DNA of 64,000 bases from contig OW028583.1 in the NCBI GenBank assembly GCA_932294295.1, forward strand, positions 2,557,501 through 2,621,500. Direction: 5' to 3'. This document shows, in pieces, positions 36,651 through 48,842 of this stretch (position 1 is the first letter of the stretch; every line of letters begins with the position of its first letter). The notes beneath the pieces were generated by a model that did not search any database, was not told the DNA's origin, and saw only the letters and a program-made list of their open reading frames with translations. Position numbers and translations under genes: made by a program. The stretch comes from Alitta virens (lineage: Eukaryota > Annelida > Polychaeta > Phyllodocida > Nereididae).

Positions 36651-38744
36651 AACAATTTTTATCATTTTAAGCATAGTCTGATTGATGAAAATAAAAAGTT
36701 ATAGATAGATAGCATTTCCCGCCATTTTCGGAGGGCTGCATCTTGTGGCTAGAACCTCTTCTGATGATTCAAGTCAATGTGATCGGCAAATAATGCCAGC
36801 GTAGGATAAAATTACAGCCCAAAAACATTAAGAAGCTGTCGCACAGCTATGTTCGCCTACGTACTAAGCCACAATGCGATACTCCCCCGGTAACTTTTGC
36901 TTTCATCTGGAAACCAAAATGTTGACAAGGACATCATGGACATCACAAACTGAGAACAAAAGTTCTTTCCCCTTTCATACAATAATTCATACTCAATTTA
37001 TACCCATAGACTCATTTAATCTTTAAGAGTATTTGTCCATTTTGTGAAAGTCATTAGAATTACAACACAGAGGAAAACAAATCCAAACAATTAGGATATT
37101 TTGATGCTTTTTGTGAAGCAATCTACATAAGTGAGTATGAAGATTCAAGGATCCCGAGCAGAGACAGTTACAAATGCCGCATTTGCATTGCATTTTAAAT
37201 GCATATGCACTTGCAAACATTTGCACTTACATTTGCATTTTTTAAACTGAATATTTACATTTGCATTTGATTTTAAAACATTTGCATTTTTTCAAATGTC
37301 TTTCTAAATGCTAGTTTAGGTAAGACTTGAAAATAAGCACATACTAATATTGTAAGTTATAATTAATTACTTGTAATATAACTTACACAGATTTAAAACT
37401 TCACACAGTAGATAGTTCATTACAAATTGATAAACAATTATTAGCTAAAAAGTCTTCACAAAAGAATGAAAAAGTGGCATTTATTGTATAGGTTAATGTT
37501 GCTCAAATTGTCAATTACTCAATCAATAAGAGTTGTATATACATCAAGTTTCTTATATTATTATCTGCTATTAAAGTGTGCATTGAAACACTTTGAGGTA
37601 TTTTTAGTACACATCATATTTACCCCATGGTGTCTTGTGTTACCTATTTGATAAGCTGTCCAATGTATTGATGATCTCTTTTCTAATATCATTTATCTTA
37701 TCTCATTTTAAATGATGCATTTTATCAGATTTTACGGTGGCTGGGATAGGACATGCACTTTTTATTTTTTATTTCGTTCTCATGAAATAGTATTCATGCA
37801 GGATTTCGTTATAACGACATAGTATTTCGTTATAATGAATTACTAATTTGTTCAAATGAAATACTTATTTTGTTTGGACGAAATATTAGTCCCTACAAGA
37901 TCCTTACAAGATCCAAGAAGTGCTGACACTGGTTTTCCAGTGAACCCATCAAAGTTACCTTCTTTTTAACAGAATAAAACACAAGAAAAATGCACACTGT
38001 TAATTTAGTAATGGCTTGGAGAAATTAGACCAGGAGAGGACACTGGGGTACATCAAAGGTAGAATTAGGCCCCCCCCCCCCTCATCCCAACCCCCTCCAA
38101 ACATTTCCAACCCCACCCCTGCAGTTTCGTTAAGTGCATTTGATTGAAAACCTATTTCTGGTCATGCTCTTCTGTTGTGATACTGAGGCCTATCTGTCTG
38201 TCTATCTATCTATCTGGGTTGTAGATAAATTAGGTTATCCCCTACTGAAGAGAAAGGGTGTAGCCACATAGGGGGGGGGGCGATATGGGGTCAGATCCCC
38301 CACACCCCCACCCCAAGGCCCTTTAGAAGTTGGAATGAAAAATTTGAGAATTTCACCTCTGCGGCATGTTTAGCCAAAATGATATACTATTTAATGTTAT
38401 TATTTAGTTAGTGTGAACTTAAATAGTGTTATAAGTTTCTTTTTCTTTTCCAAATTTTTAAAGAGCTCAACCTCTTCGAAATGTTAGCTCTGGTTGCGAC
38501 CCTCCCAAAGGAGTTCCACCACTGGTCAAATGACTTTGATTTCATGACTTACATTATGTAGGCCTATAAGCATGCAGTCCCCTCTTGTCTTATAGCTGCA
38601 GCCAATTTTATTTTTTCGCTTTTAATAACCTGGTATTCTGTTTGTCATCTTTTTCTACTTGTTGTGGTGTATATACGTATGCAGATAAAGATATCATATA
38701 GTGTGCTTGATAGGATAGGATAGGATAGGATAAGATGCTTTTTC

Positions 38745-38960
38745 CCCCATTCCAGGCAATCTTCATGTGCAACTTCTCAGCTGAATGGCATTTGGAGATG
38801 TTCCCTTGTACTTGGTGTCTATGCTTAAGCAAATAAAATTCTCCATACATGTGTAACGTAAGTGCATGTGTCCCTCTCTTTCAGTTGATAATCAACCCTT
38901 GTGAGTGGGAAAGAACTTGCCTAAAAGGGCTGCACTAAGTTCACTTTCTGCTATCTATCT
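38745..38960 (+). mobile_element. SINE S1 copy, 5'-truncated, with (CTAT)n tail
   Basis: Shares with 45963-46245 'cccttgtacttggtgtctat', 'gtgtaacgtaagtgcatgtg' (diverged), 'tgataatcaaccc' and 'aagaacttgcctaaaagggc', then passes directly into (CTAT)n. The tRNA-like head is missing. Confidence 0.75.
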
Positions 38961-38969
38961 ATCTATCTA

Positions 38970-39051
<82 letters not shown>

Positions 39052-39150
39052 GATCTTTATCAATCAATCAATCAATCTACCTATCTGTCTATCTAGCCAT
39101 CTATCCATCTATCTATCTATCTATCTGTCTGTCTGTCTGTCTGTCTATCT
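38950..39150. repeat. (CTAT)n, (TA)n and (CTGT)n microsatellite
   Basis: (CTAT)n to about 38972, then (TA)n to about 39044, (CAAT)n, (CTAT)n and (CTGT)n. It sits at the 3' end of the SINE copy. Confidence 0.95.
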
Positions 39151-40204
39151 GCCTTGGTATTAGACTCAGATTAGGGGCAACAACTGACACCACTTGTACA
39201 ATGTGTTATATATGTTATTCTATCATTGACTATTGAATGCAGGTCAACTTACTTAGACTGAGTAATTCTTCTGGCCATATATCAGCAACAGTTATACGTA
39301 TTTTCCGTCAGTACGAAATACTATTTCATTCCCACAAAATAAAAAATAAAGAGTGCATGTCTTAACCCAGCCATCGTAGATTTTAACTATTTTATGGTAT
39401 GTTTTGATGCAATTTCTCTCTGTACAAAGAGGTTAAATAACTACTATTAAAATTATAATTCTTAAGCTATTTTTTCAAAGGTCAATTTAGTCATGCTAAA
39501 TCTGAACACAATAGAGAAGATGAATTTCCCTTCTACTGACTGTCACCCTTTCTTATGTAATTCCTAACAATAGGGGCTCAGCAAAACAGTACATTTAATT
39601 GACTATTGTTGACCTAGAAAATGTCCTAGATTTAGACCTCTATTTTGCCAAACATGTGGTCTTTGTTTAATCACCCAGTGAAACTGAGTAAAATATCAGG
39701 TGCAATACTTGAATACTACACAATAAATAAATATTGTTAAACATTACCTAAACATAACATTTTGTTCACTGCAACATTGGCATTTATTAATGAATGAGTG
39801 AGAATATTACATAAGCGTCTTTACCACAATGATTTGATTAAAGAGGGATAATATAATAATATAATACAGTGGAAATTCCTAATCATCACTATAGTTGGCC
39901 ACTTCCATTTTTAAATCTTTAATTTAAAAATAATTGTTATATATCTTGATACTTTTTTTAGGTGTATTACATTTGAAAAAAGCAAATACATTTGCATTTA
40001 AATGTGTTTCTAAAAGTTCATACTTGCATTTGCATTCTATAATTAAGATGATGAAAATAATTTAGAATTTTTAAGGTACCAAAGGTAGCAGTTACCAAAT
40101 GCATCCACCAGGGGAGCTAAAGTCTTATGCATCAGATAGAATTTGGCTTTTCTTACTTTTCACACAAAAGAAAATCCAGAAAATAAATAAATTTTCATTA
40201 TGGA

Positions 40205-42507
40205 TTTTCTAATTGTCTGTGAAAAAAACTGTCATAAAAAAACCTCTTTACTTACAGTGACTGCAGAACTACACAATGCATCAAGATGTAGGAAAACAAA
40301 TATTAACCAGAGTATGAATATGAAAGAGAGTGGACCAGTTCCGTGTACGCTAAATGTTACACACAAAAGTTTGTTCTGTTTCATTACGGCGCTTTCTCAA
40401 ACGGACACTCCAAAAAGCTACTGTTTGCGTTACGGTTAAGGCCTAATTACACCCACTTAACGGGTGCACAGGTCAGTTTTACATATTGAAAAAGTTAGAT
40501 ACAAAAGTTAATTTTTGTTTTTTACCGGTACTGTCCCAACCGGTCAACCGGTAAATTTACAATGGCAGCTATGGCAAAAGAGGTTGTTTTTGAGTTTTTT
40601 TGATATTACAGAGCCGTAACCCTTTGGAAAATTCTGGAAAAATTCTAAAATGTAGACCTATGCCAAATGTATCTTTGTGTCAAAAACGGTAAAGATCCGT
40701 GAAACCGTTTACGAGAGGGTGGCAAAAAAGAGGCGAGCCAAATTCCAGCTACCTGGCAGCTACCCGAAAGTACTAATGAATTTGACCCCTTTAAGGGTTG
40801 CAAAGACTAGTTTTGTCTATGCTGAAAGTTAGACACAAAAGTTAATTTTTGTTTTCTACCGGCGCTTTCCCAACCGGACACTCCAAAAAGCTACCGTTTG
40901 CGTTACTGTAAAAAACGTCATTTTTTCAATTATTTTGATTTATCACATCTTCGACGTGCTCGGAAAATTCCGAAAAAAATCTAGAACGTAAACCTTTGCC
41001 CTAAGTATCTTTTTGCGCAAAAACGGAAAAATCACGTTTGACCGTTTTCGAGGAATATGCGATAGCGAAGCTAGCTACCTGGCAGCTACCCGAATCTAAG
41101 GCCTAATTACACCCACTTAACGGGTGCACAGGTCAGTTTTACATATTGAAAAAGTTAGATACAAAAGTTAATTTTTGTTTTTTACCGGTACTGTCCCAAC
41201 CGGTCAACCGGTAAATTTACAATGGCAGCTATGGCAAAAGAGGTTGTTTTTGAGTTTTTTTGATATTACAGAGCCGTAACCCTTTGGAAAATTCTGGAAA
41301 AATTCTAAAATGTAGACCTATGCCAAATGTATCTTTGTGTCAAAAACGGTAAAGATCCGTGAAACCGTTTACGAGAGGGTGGCAAAAAAGAGGCGAGCCA
41401 AATTCCAGCTACCTGGCAGCTACCCGAAAGTACTAATGAATTTGACCCCTTTAAGGGTTGCAAAGACTAGTTTTGTCTATGCTGAAAGTTAGACACAAAA
41501 GTTAATTTTTGTTTTCTACCGGCGCTTTCTCAACCGGACACTCCAAAAAGCTACCGTTTGCGTTACGGTAAAAAACGTCATTTTTTCAATTATTTTGATT
41601 TATCACATCTTCCACGTGCTCGGAAAATTCCGAAAAAATTCTAGAACGTAAACCTTTGCCCTAAGTATCTTTTTGCGCAAAAACGGAAAAATCACGTTTG
41701 ACCGTTTTCGAGGAATATGCGATAGCGAAGCTAGCTACCTGGCAGCTACCCGAATCTAAGGCCTAATTACACCCACTTAACGGGTGCACAGGTCAGTTTT
41801 ACATATTGAAAAAGTTAGATACAAAAGTTAATTTTTGTTTTTTACCGGTACTGTCCCAACCGGTCAACCGGTAAATTTACAATGGCAGCTACGGCAAAAG
41901 AGGTTGTTTTTGAGTTTTTTTGATATTACAGAGCCGTAACCCTTTGGAAAATTCTGGAAAAATTCTAAAATGTAGACCTATGCCAAATGTATCTTTGTGT
42001 CAAAAACGGTAAAGATCCGTGAAACCGTTTACGAGAGGGTGGCAAAAAAAGAGGCGAGCCAAATTCCAGCTACCTGGCAGCTACCCGAAAGTACTAATGA
42101 ATTTGACCCCTTTAAGGGTTGCAAAGACTAGTTTTGTCTATGCTAAAAGTTAGACACAAAAGTTAATTTTTGTTTTCTACCCGCGCTTTCTCAACCGGAC
42201 ACTCCAAAAAGCTACCGTTTGCGTTACGGTAAAAAACGTCATTTTTTCAATTATTTTGATTTATCACATCTTCGACGTACTCGGAAAATTCCGAAAAAAT
42301 TCTAGAACGTAAACCTTTGCCCTAAGTATCTTTTGGCGCAAAAACGGAAAAATCACACTCAACTGTTTTTGAGTTATATACATGGAAAGTTCGGGTAGCT
42401 GCCAGGTAGCTGTCAGGTAGCTGGGTTCGGGTAGCTAACTTTACACCTTCAGGTAGCTGCCGGGTAGCTGTCAGGTAGCTAGGTTCGGGTAGCCAACTTC
42501 ACTGATC
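40205..42507 (-). repeat. Right arm: inverted 660-bp higher-order repeat array
   Basis: Mirror image of the left arm with the same 660-bp period (41030, 41690 and so on). It lacks about 200 bp of the innermost A monomer: at about 40436-40440 the sequence jumps from the 'gtttgcgttacgg' block straight to 'taaggcctaattac'. The inner flank 40213-40360 mirrors 36510-36615 (including 'gatgcattgtgtagttctgc'). Confidence 0.95.
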
Positions 42508-42518
42508 TACTTTATAGA

Positions 42519-43866
42519 TATATTAGATACAATATTGTTCAAGGTGGAAATCTTAGAGAATAAGATAATATTCTCCTTCAACAAAGAGTTCATAAACATA
42601 AAATGTTGTGTTGGTTTTAGGGTTGTAAATCAAGTATTGTATTAGGTCAATGTACATAGACACTGCTATCAAATTTGTAATTAAAAACCAATTGTCTTTT
42701 GGAGTGCATTTTTGTTAAATTTTCATTTCATCAATCACCATTGAATCAGCTCTTGTTGGAAAAGTTTAGTTTCATTTCCTTGAAATATTACTGATAATAG
42801 TTTGGGTTTTATATTGTATATTTTTTGTTTGGTACAGACTGAATCCCAGGTATGTGGTCAATTTATTGTCATTATCAATTTTATATATATGACAGGGATG
42901 ATTAGGCCTATGTTACCGAGCTAATTTATTTTGGACTTTGACTCTTCTCCAAGTGATTTGATAAGCCGTAAATTGCGAGTTTGTGAAATTGTTCTCGGTT
43001 TCAGTTTCTTTAGATTTCATTTCGCGGCATCCATAATCATGTACTTTTTGAGCGATGAATATCCTAAACTGATTCAAACTTCAATAGGATTCTGAAGGAA
43101 TATCTGTCTGCTTGTTTATGGCCATTGGTTATAACTTCTCATCAATGATTCACCATCCCTTTCCCATCTTATCATTTTAATTAACACTGACATTACATTA
43201 GTGACTGTATATCTTTATATTACAAGTACTTTACAGTGAGCTACTGTTTGCTCTATACACCCATTTCATGGGGCAGCCATGTTGGCATTTTTGCCTCATT
43301 GACCTCATTTTGATTATATCATATATTAAGAGTGCAAAGAGCGATCGATGAGGCAAAAAAATGCATAGTGCTGTTGTAATTTCTGTTGCGTCTCTGGGAC
43401 CTTAACTTATCACTGTGTGTCATCACCTCACAGCCCAGTGACCTAATTATGTACATGTTTTTCTCGTTTACTCATCAAAAGTAAATTAATCAATTTCTCT
43501 TATAGTCTATAGGCTGGCTTATGGTATTAAAGGTCTAACAATGAAATTTTATGCAATGCTTGTTCTGACAAGCAGGCATTTCAGAAAAATGGCCTAAACT
43601 AAAAAAAATCAGAATCCGTTTCTCTTGTATTTTAAGAGAAGATTTCGTAAGTCTATACTCAGACTATCGGCTATATAGTTTACCAATCATTTTGTTTAAC
43701 TAGGTTAACTAGCAGGTGACGATGCACAGCGTAATGGCCATGATGATGATACGGCAAACTATTATTTTCGGTATCGGGATATAACTAGCAAAACTGTTAG
43801 TTTACTCCCTCCTATTCGGGATATAACTATTACCTATTAATTCATCTCATAAATACCGTTCCAGAT
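42519..43866. other. Region upstream of the glycosyltransferase gene
   Basis: AT-rich. It includes a fragment (43760-43850) like the tandem repeat at 22610-23150 ('gggatataacta'). The bases before the ATG ('accgttccag|at') could be a 3' splice site, so an upstream 5' UTR exon is possible. Confidence 0.4.
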
Positions 43867-44503
43867 ATGCTACGCTGGAGAGGAAGAATTAAATTGCTCT
43901 GGGTGTTAATAATGGTGGTTGCAATGTTCCGTTCAGTTACATTTAATTTTTTCAACAATATGCCCTTGGAAGTGATGGTAAAAGGAGATGTTACCACTAA
44001 GACTGGAAATTTCATGAGATTCACAATAGGAAAAGGCTCACACTACAAGGCTCGATTAACACAAACGGCTAACTCGGACAAGGTAATCGTTCTAGCACTT
44101 GTTGATCATGGTTTTGTTGATGTTGCCATTAACTTTTGGGAGACTTCAATTGAACCATTCCACATTGATAACATGCTTTTCGTATCGCTCTCAACTAAAG
44201 CATGCACAACACTTTCGCAATTACGAATACCGTGTCATGTTTACGAAGATTTCAGTGGAGGCAAAGATGACAGTACCTACATGAGTCCTGTATTTTTGAA
44301 AAAAATGAACACGAGAACCCAGTTTATCTTGGATGCCATCACGTGGAACTTTACGATACTAAACACAGACACAGATGTGATATTCTTCAAGAATCCATTT
44401 GCCTATTTCAAGTGTTCAGATTGTCATATGGAAATTCTAGAGGATGGAATATCAAAACTGCTTAATGCTGGTTTTGTGTACCTACGTCCATCCTCAATAA
44501 CGG
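43867..44503 (+). CDS. GT77-type glycosyltransferase, exon 1 (membrane anchor and catalytic domain)
   Basis: Probable Golgi type II membrane glycosyltransferase of the nucleotide-diphospho-sugar transferase family (Pfam Nucleotid_trans, CAZy GT77-like), transferring a sugar from a nucleotide donor. Residues 1-8 are basic (MLRWRGRI). Residues 9-22 form a hydrophobic signal anchor (KLLWVLIMVVAMF region). The catalytic domain follows from about residue 70. The DxD metal/nucleotide motif is Asp168-Thr-Asp170 in NTDTDVIFFKNPF, and NAGFVYLRPSS matches the family block after it. The donor 'aacgg|gtaagc' at 44504 leaves one base, which the exon at 48843 completes. The ATG is the first in frame and gives a sensible anchor. 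The acceptor substrate is unknown. Confidence 0.9.
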
Positions 44504-44635
44504 GTAAGCCTATTTTTCTGTCTTGCTTCTGATCTTGGCCTTCCAGTCGCCATTATGTACTATGTACTATTTAACCTAAGTTTATAATGTAATCATGTTA
44601 TTATAATTCATTTTTTTCTATACCTGTATTCTGAT

Positions 44636-44762
44636 AAATTTATATATATATATCATTCTTTTCTATACCTGTTTTCCGATATATTTATATATATATCATT
44701 CTTTTCTATACCTGTTTTCCGATATATTTATATATATATCATTCTTTTCTATACCTTTATCT
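44636..44762. repeat. ~47-bp tandem repeat, three copies
   Basis: Unit containing 'atatatatcattcttttcta' and 'tacctgttttccgata', three consecutive copies. Confidence 0.9.
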
Positions 44763-45489
44763 TATGAACATTAGTACAAAAATACATACAAAAGGTAGCA
44801 CTAACACAAACATTTTAGAAAAGTGAAAACTTGCTATAAACAGAACAAAAAAAAAATAGGTGGATTTACTGCTACAATGAAATTAAAATAATTGTTGTAA
44901 AAATGATTCCAAAATTTTACACCATTATGACGTATATATCTTAAGAATGAAACAAGGGACAGCGTAGTCTGATATGATGATTATTATCATTATGGAAGAA
45001 ATTAAAGAAGTCTTTAAAAATAAATGGTAGGTTACACTTGGTGAAGTTAAACATAAAAAGACCAACATTTAAAGTATATAATTCAAAAACATCTAGAATC
45101 TGAAATTCTTGAGAAATAGATAATGTGCCCTACCATTGGTAATTATATGTAACACCTTTTGTTTTGCAATTTAAGAATAGGTATTAATTTAGGTTGAACC
45201 CACAACATTTAAGCAGTAATTAATATGAGAAAATAGAAAAGTGTGATATGATATTTAGTACATTTTTTAGCTCTACAAATAATTCCGATGCTGCGAGAAA
45301 TTTTACCTTTAAGGTTATCAATATTTTTATCCCATGACCAATTTTATTTTTGTTATCACTATCTGTTGATTTATATTTGGTTTTTTCAACATGGGAGAAT
45401 TTTAGAAAAATCATCATTTGCGCAATCAATTTAAGTTATCAAGATCATGTTGACAAGAGTAGAGATAAGTGTAATATCCCACAATAGAG

Positions 45490-45629
45490 TCTGAACCTCA
45501 TAGAAAATCCATGAGGTTCCCACTATGAGGTTCACACTATGAGGTTTATTGTTGTGAACACAGACACAGATGTGATATTCTTCAAGAATCCATTTGCCTA
45601 TTTCAAGTGTTCAGATTGTCATATGGAAA
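45490..45629 (+). pseudogene. Intronic copy of the glycosyltransferase DxD exon segment
   Basis: 45557-45629 is identical over 73 bp to 44362-44434 of exon 1, the part encoding Asn166 to about Glu190 including the DxD motif. The next codons run into a stop (ATAAATT). It is preceded by short direct repeats ('ctatgaggttc', three copies around 45500-45545). No splice sites fit, so it is not an alternative exon. Confidence 0.9.
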
Positions 45630-45962
45630 CATAAATTATCCCTTATACAGAAAACAGCCTGGCCAATCACAGGGCAGCATTTAGACTCGGTGAACGTCAT
45701 GAACGTCATTGATCAGTAGAACTAGATAACTCTTCACAAAACCCATAAAATTCATAAATTAGCTTTGCCTGGCACAAGAAACCCTATTTAATTTTATATT
45801 CCTTCAATCTGAATACAATTTTGGCAAGACAGAAGCTTCAGAATAAAAAGTCTTTTGAGGCCGACAATGCTGTGACATCATCACCATGGCAACTATTCAG
45901 AGTGAGGCAGAACAGATAGACAAACAAAAGATCAAGGGTAGAAGAAGTTGAAACAAGGCATG

Positions 45963-46250
45963 ACAGCTGGGTGGTCTAGTGGTAAGACTCTCGCCTGCTC
46001 CTCTGAAGGACTCGGGTTCAATCCCAGGCCCAGGCAACATTTCATGAGCATCATCCCAGCTGGATGTCATTCAGATGAGATGTTAAATTGGCGGTCCCTT
46101 GTACTCAGTGTCTATGCTGATGCAAGTAAAAGACCCCACCCATGGGGTAAATTTGTAACATGTGTGGACTCCTCTCTCTCACCTCATCAATCAACCATCG
46201 ATAGTGGCAAGAACTTGCCTTATAGGGCTTCACTTTCCATACAATAAAAA
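45963..46250 (+). mobile_element. SINE S1, full-length tRNA-derived copy
   Basis: The head carries RNA polymerase III boxes A (TGGTCTAGTGG, 45972-45982) and B (GGTTCAATCCC, 46015-46025) at tRNA-like spacing. The body follows ('catcatcccagctggatgtc', 'cccttgtactcagtgtctat', 'ggactcctctctctcacctc', 'ggcaagaacttgcctta') and an A-rich end. Four copies are present in the window. It is nested in element R inside the glycosyltransferase intron. Confidence 0.9.
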
Positions 46251-47976
46251 AAAATCAAATCAAAGGTTCAGTCAGTGTCTCAGATGATGTTTTAAATTTA
46301 AAAGATCTGTGAAATCACATTGGCTTCAACTATGAATGTTTAATCCTGACATTTGGAAGTTCATTATAGCTTGATTTCCAAGCACAAAGGTCTCATTATT
46401 AAAAGCTCCTTGTGAGTTGAAAAATGAGACTTTTGTGCCTGAAAATCAAACTATAATCAAATTGGCTTGTTTATCACCCATTTTATGACCACAAATCACC
46501 CCCTAAATGACCGTCACATACCTCGTTGTGTCACTGAGGGGGTGATTATACACCCTTGCGGCAGTGACATTGTGTCATAAGGCTATGATACATGCTCCCC
46601 TACAAGATGCTCACTCATTCATTAATGCTCCCTGAATCATTTATAAAAATTATTACTCAAAGTATAACAATCTTTTGAAATTTCCATAAGCATCTTTGAG
46701 CATGCCCATCTGCAGCTGCTCCTGCCACAGGCCAGCCTGGCCACTTTAGGCCAAGTATTTAATCTGCACTGGGCCCTCCTCTATAGAGTGAGGAGGCACA
46801 GAGAGAGAGAGACAGAACATCTGCAGGACAGCAGCAGATAGTGTAATGATTTTATTTTTCATTAATCTTATTTTATTAATATTTCTTAATTATATGTTAT
46901 ATTATTTTCAATTACGATGTTATCAATGTTGTAAGCAACTTGAGCATATCCATCGCCTTAATAGGTAATGAGTTGGTAGCCTGTGGTCACTAACCAATCA
47001 AAACCCACAGAGTGGCCAACTCAGCAAGCAAGATCTGAGGATCCAACCAATCTGGATCAGTCTAGCTGTGAAGATCAATCTGATCAGTTGTGTACATTTG
47101 AACCTCTCACAAATAAAGGATTTATACTCATACTTGAAGTAGTTCTTCTGTTAAGTAGAGCCATAATGTGAATCAAGAAATCACAACATAATAATAGTAC
47201 TGGCTATTTAGTCATGTATTCTTGAGTGAAGGTTGATCTCACATAGAACATTTCAACATGTAATTCTTTGGACTTTGTTGGACACAGTTTAATATGATCA
47301 TACAATAAAACATTCAACTTTACTTTGGACTCCATCTTCATTTAACTTTAACTGGATTGTACTAAGGCTTCAGATCCTGGACCCTCACTGCTAAGCAAAA
47401 TAACCACTTCATTAAACACTAGAAGCTTGAGTGCAATAATTGTTTTCAAAAACCCCTTTTCCCTTGTGTAATCATAGAGTTTGCTGTATGCTTTAGTTCT
47501 AAATTTATCAATGTACTAATATTTCAATTTACCCTATACATCGGTGTTCTTCTTTTGAGGATTTATTTTATTTCCATATTTTAGTGGTTGAGATCTCATA
47601 ATCAATTATACAATTTTGTGCATTATAATATGTATCCTTTTTGTTGTTGTTCAGTTCTAAAATTGATATTAATCAAATGTGATAAAAATTACCTGACATG
47701 CTTACTCTATGTATCATAAAAATATGATATAAATATAGGAATGCTATGCCCTTAATTCCCTTTCAATATTTATAACATGCATGCATGTCCAGATGTCCTT
47801 ATAAGTACAATGTAGTAAATTTTTCAGTATTAATGTATATATATATACTATAGCCAACATAATTTTTACACCATTTGCTAAAATTGAAGATTTATCGATG
47901 ACATTTTCATTTTTACACGCTTTAAAAAACATAAAATGATCTTGTGCAATCTCATGTTATTACCATTGATAGAGAG

Positions 47977-48272
47977 GTGTCAGTTTTCCTTAAAAGCAAC
48001 ATCTTTCCTCTCCTCTTACTCATTTTGCTTTTCACACATAGAAAACCATAACCCATAGATTCAATAAATATAACTTTCTCAGGCAAATAACCAAAATCAA
48101 TTGAATGATAACTTGTCAAATATACATTTAAATGCACTAAAAATACTGCTGCTTGGATGCACTTTGCTTCGGCCAATCACAGTCAAGGGCAGGAACATTT
48201 CCGCTAATAGAATTGCAGTATTCTGTCATAGCCACCTGGTGGAAATACAGAGAACCTTCCTTGAAAATGCAC
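47977..48272 (-). mobile_element. MITE family M1 copy, nested in element R
   Basis: 'cactaaaaatactgctgctt', 'gaattgcagtattctgtcat' and 'agccacctggtggaaata', ending 'ttgaaaatgcac' with TA at 48273-48274. R homology resumes just after it ('ttttatcttttaactaccca'). Confidence 0.85.
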
Positions 48273-48842
48273 TATTTACACTTATAAGAGTTATATGTTT
48301 GAATTGTTGTTTTATCTTTTAACTACCCAAGATATTTCAGCAATATTTGAGATAATATTCCCAACAGATGTTACCAAAATGTCAACACAACATTTAAATA
48401 ATCATGTTAAGTATGTAACATGTCAATATAGGGAGAACATATTGTCATATTATGAGATAAGTTTGGACCCCAAAATAGCCTGCAGAAATGTGCAAATGAT
48501 GTTCCCAAAGAAACCTGTCAGAATGATTGCACCATTACACAAAAAAATAATGCAGTTGTAACATTCCTGCAATATATTTTGGCATAATATTTTATAAATA
48601 TTTTCCAAACATGCCATGTGCAATATGTTGTAGGGGTAGGACATTAACTATTTTAAAATTCATTCACCTCAGGAATCATATACATATTTGTCCTTCACTG
48701 TTATTCTGCATCCTGTAATCAAAGATGTAAATAAATATGGTAAATACTGGTTTTTTATATGTAGTTATTATGGTAATACAAACTAGTACTAGTTTGCAAG
48801 GATGAGGGGAACACTTTGTAATTTCATAATTCTGATTTACAG

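Larger units (their letters stand above)
36651..40204. other. Foldback element core
   Basis: AT-rich, no long ORF. It holds 'catttgcattt' repeats at 37160-37310 with a mirror at about 39975-40040. A SINE S1 tail with microsatellite sits at 38745-39150, C/G runs at 38070-38320, and a (GGATA)n tract at about 38708-38731. Confidence 0.75.
34167..42507. mobile_element. 8.3-kb foldback transposon with satellite-like arms
   Basis: Bounded by an 11-bp direct duplication TACTTTATAGA (34156-34166 and 42508-42518). The terminal inverted repeats begin GATCAGTGAAGTTGGCTACC and continue for about 2.3-2.5 kb, nearly identical between arms. Each arm is mostly 660-bp tandem units. The core (about 36.65-40.2 kb) has no transposase or long ORF, so the element is non-autonomous. 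Weaker inverted similarity continues inside: 37725-37795 mirrors 39300-39385 ('gacatgcact' plus 'ttattttttatt' and 'atgaaatagta'). Long inverted repeats with 9-11-bp duplications occur in Mutator-like and foldback elements. I cannot assign the superfamily without a transposase. Confidence 0.9.
45885..48350 (-). mobile_element. Element R, copy A (interrupted by a SINE and an M1 MITE)
   Basis: In inverse orientation it matches the 1.26-kb element at 53577-54835: 'ccatggc' end and 'gtagaagaagttgaaac' (45935-45952), 'aggttcagtcagtgtctcag' (46264), 'accccttttcccttgtgtaa' (47451), 'caccatttgctaaaattga' (47869) and 'ttttaactacccaa' (48314). A SINE (45963-46250) and a MITE (47977-48272) break the similarity. 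It is older than both insertions. Confidence 0.75.
44504..48842 (+). other. Glycosyltransferase intron, 4.3 kb, transposon-rich
   Basis: Bounded by 'gg|gtaagc' and 'tctgatttacag|ct'. It contains a ~47-bp tandem repeat (44640-44760), a copy of exon 1 sequence (45557-45629), a large R repeat with a nested SINE and a nested MITE (45885-48350), and no other coding signal. Confidence 0.88.

Noticed and set aside
34167..42507. Centromeric satellite array
   Set aside because: The arrays are short, inverted about a core and bounded by an 11-bp target duplication, so a transposon fits better.
45557..45629. Alternative (mutually exclusive) exon
   Set aside because: No splice sites, a stop soon after the copied segment and identity rather than divergence. 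A recent duplication is more likely.
45972..46025. tRNA gene
   Set aside because: A and B boxes are present, but the sequence continues into a conserved SINE body with multiple copies.
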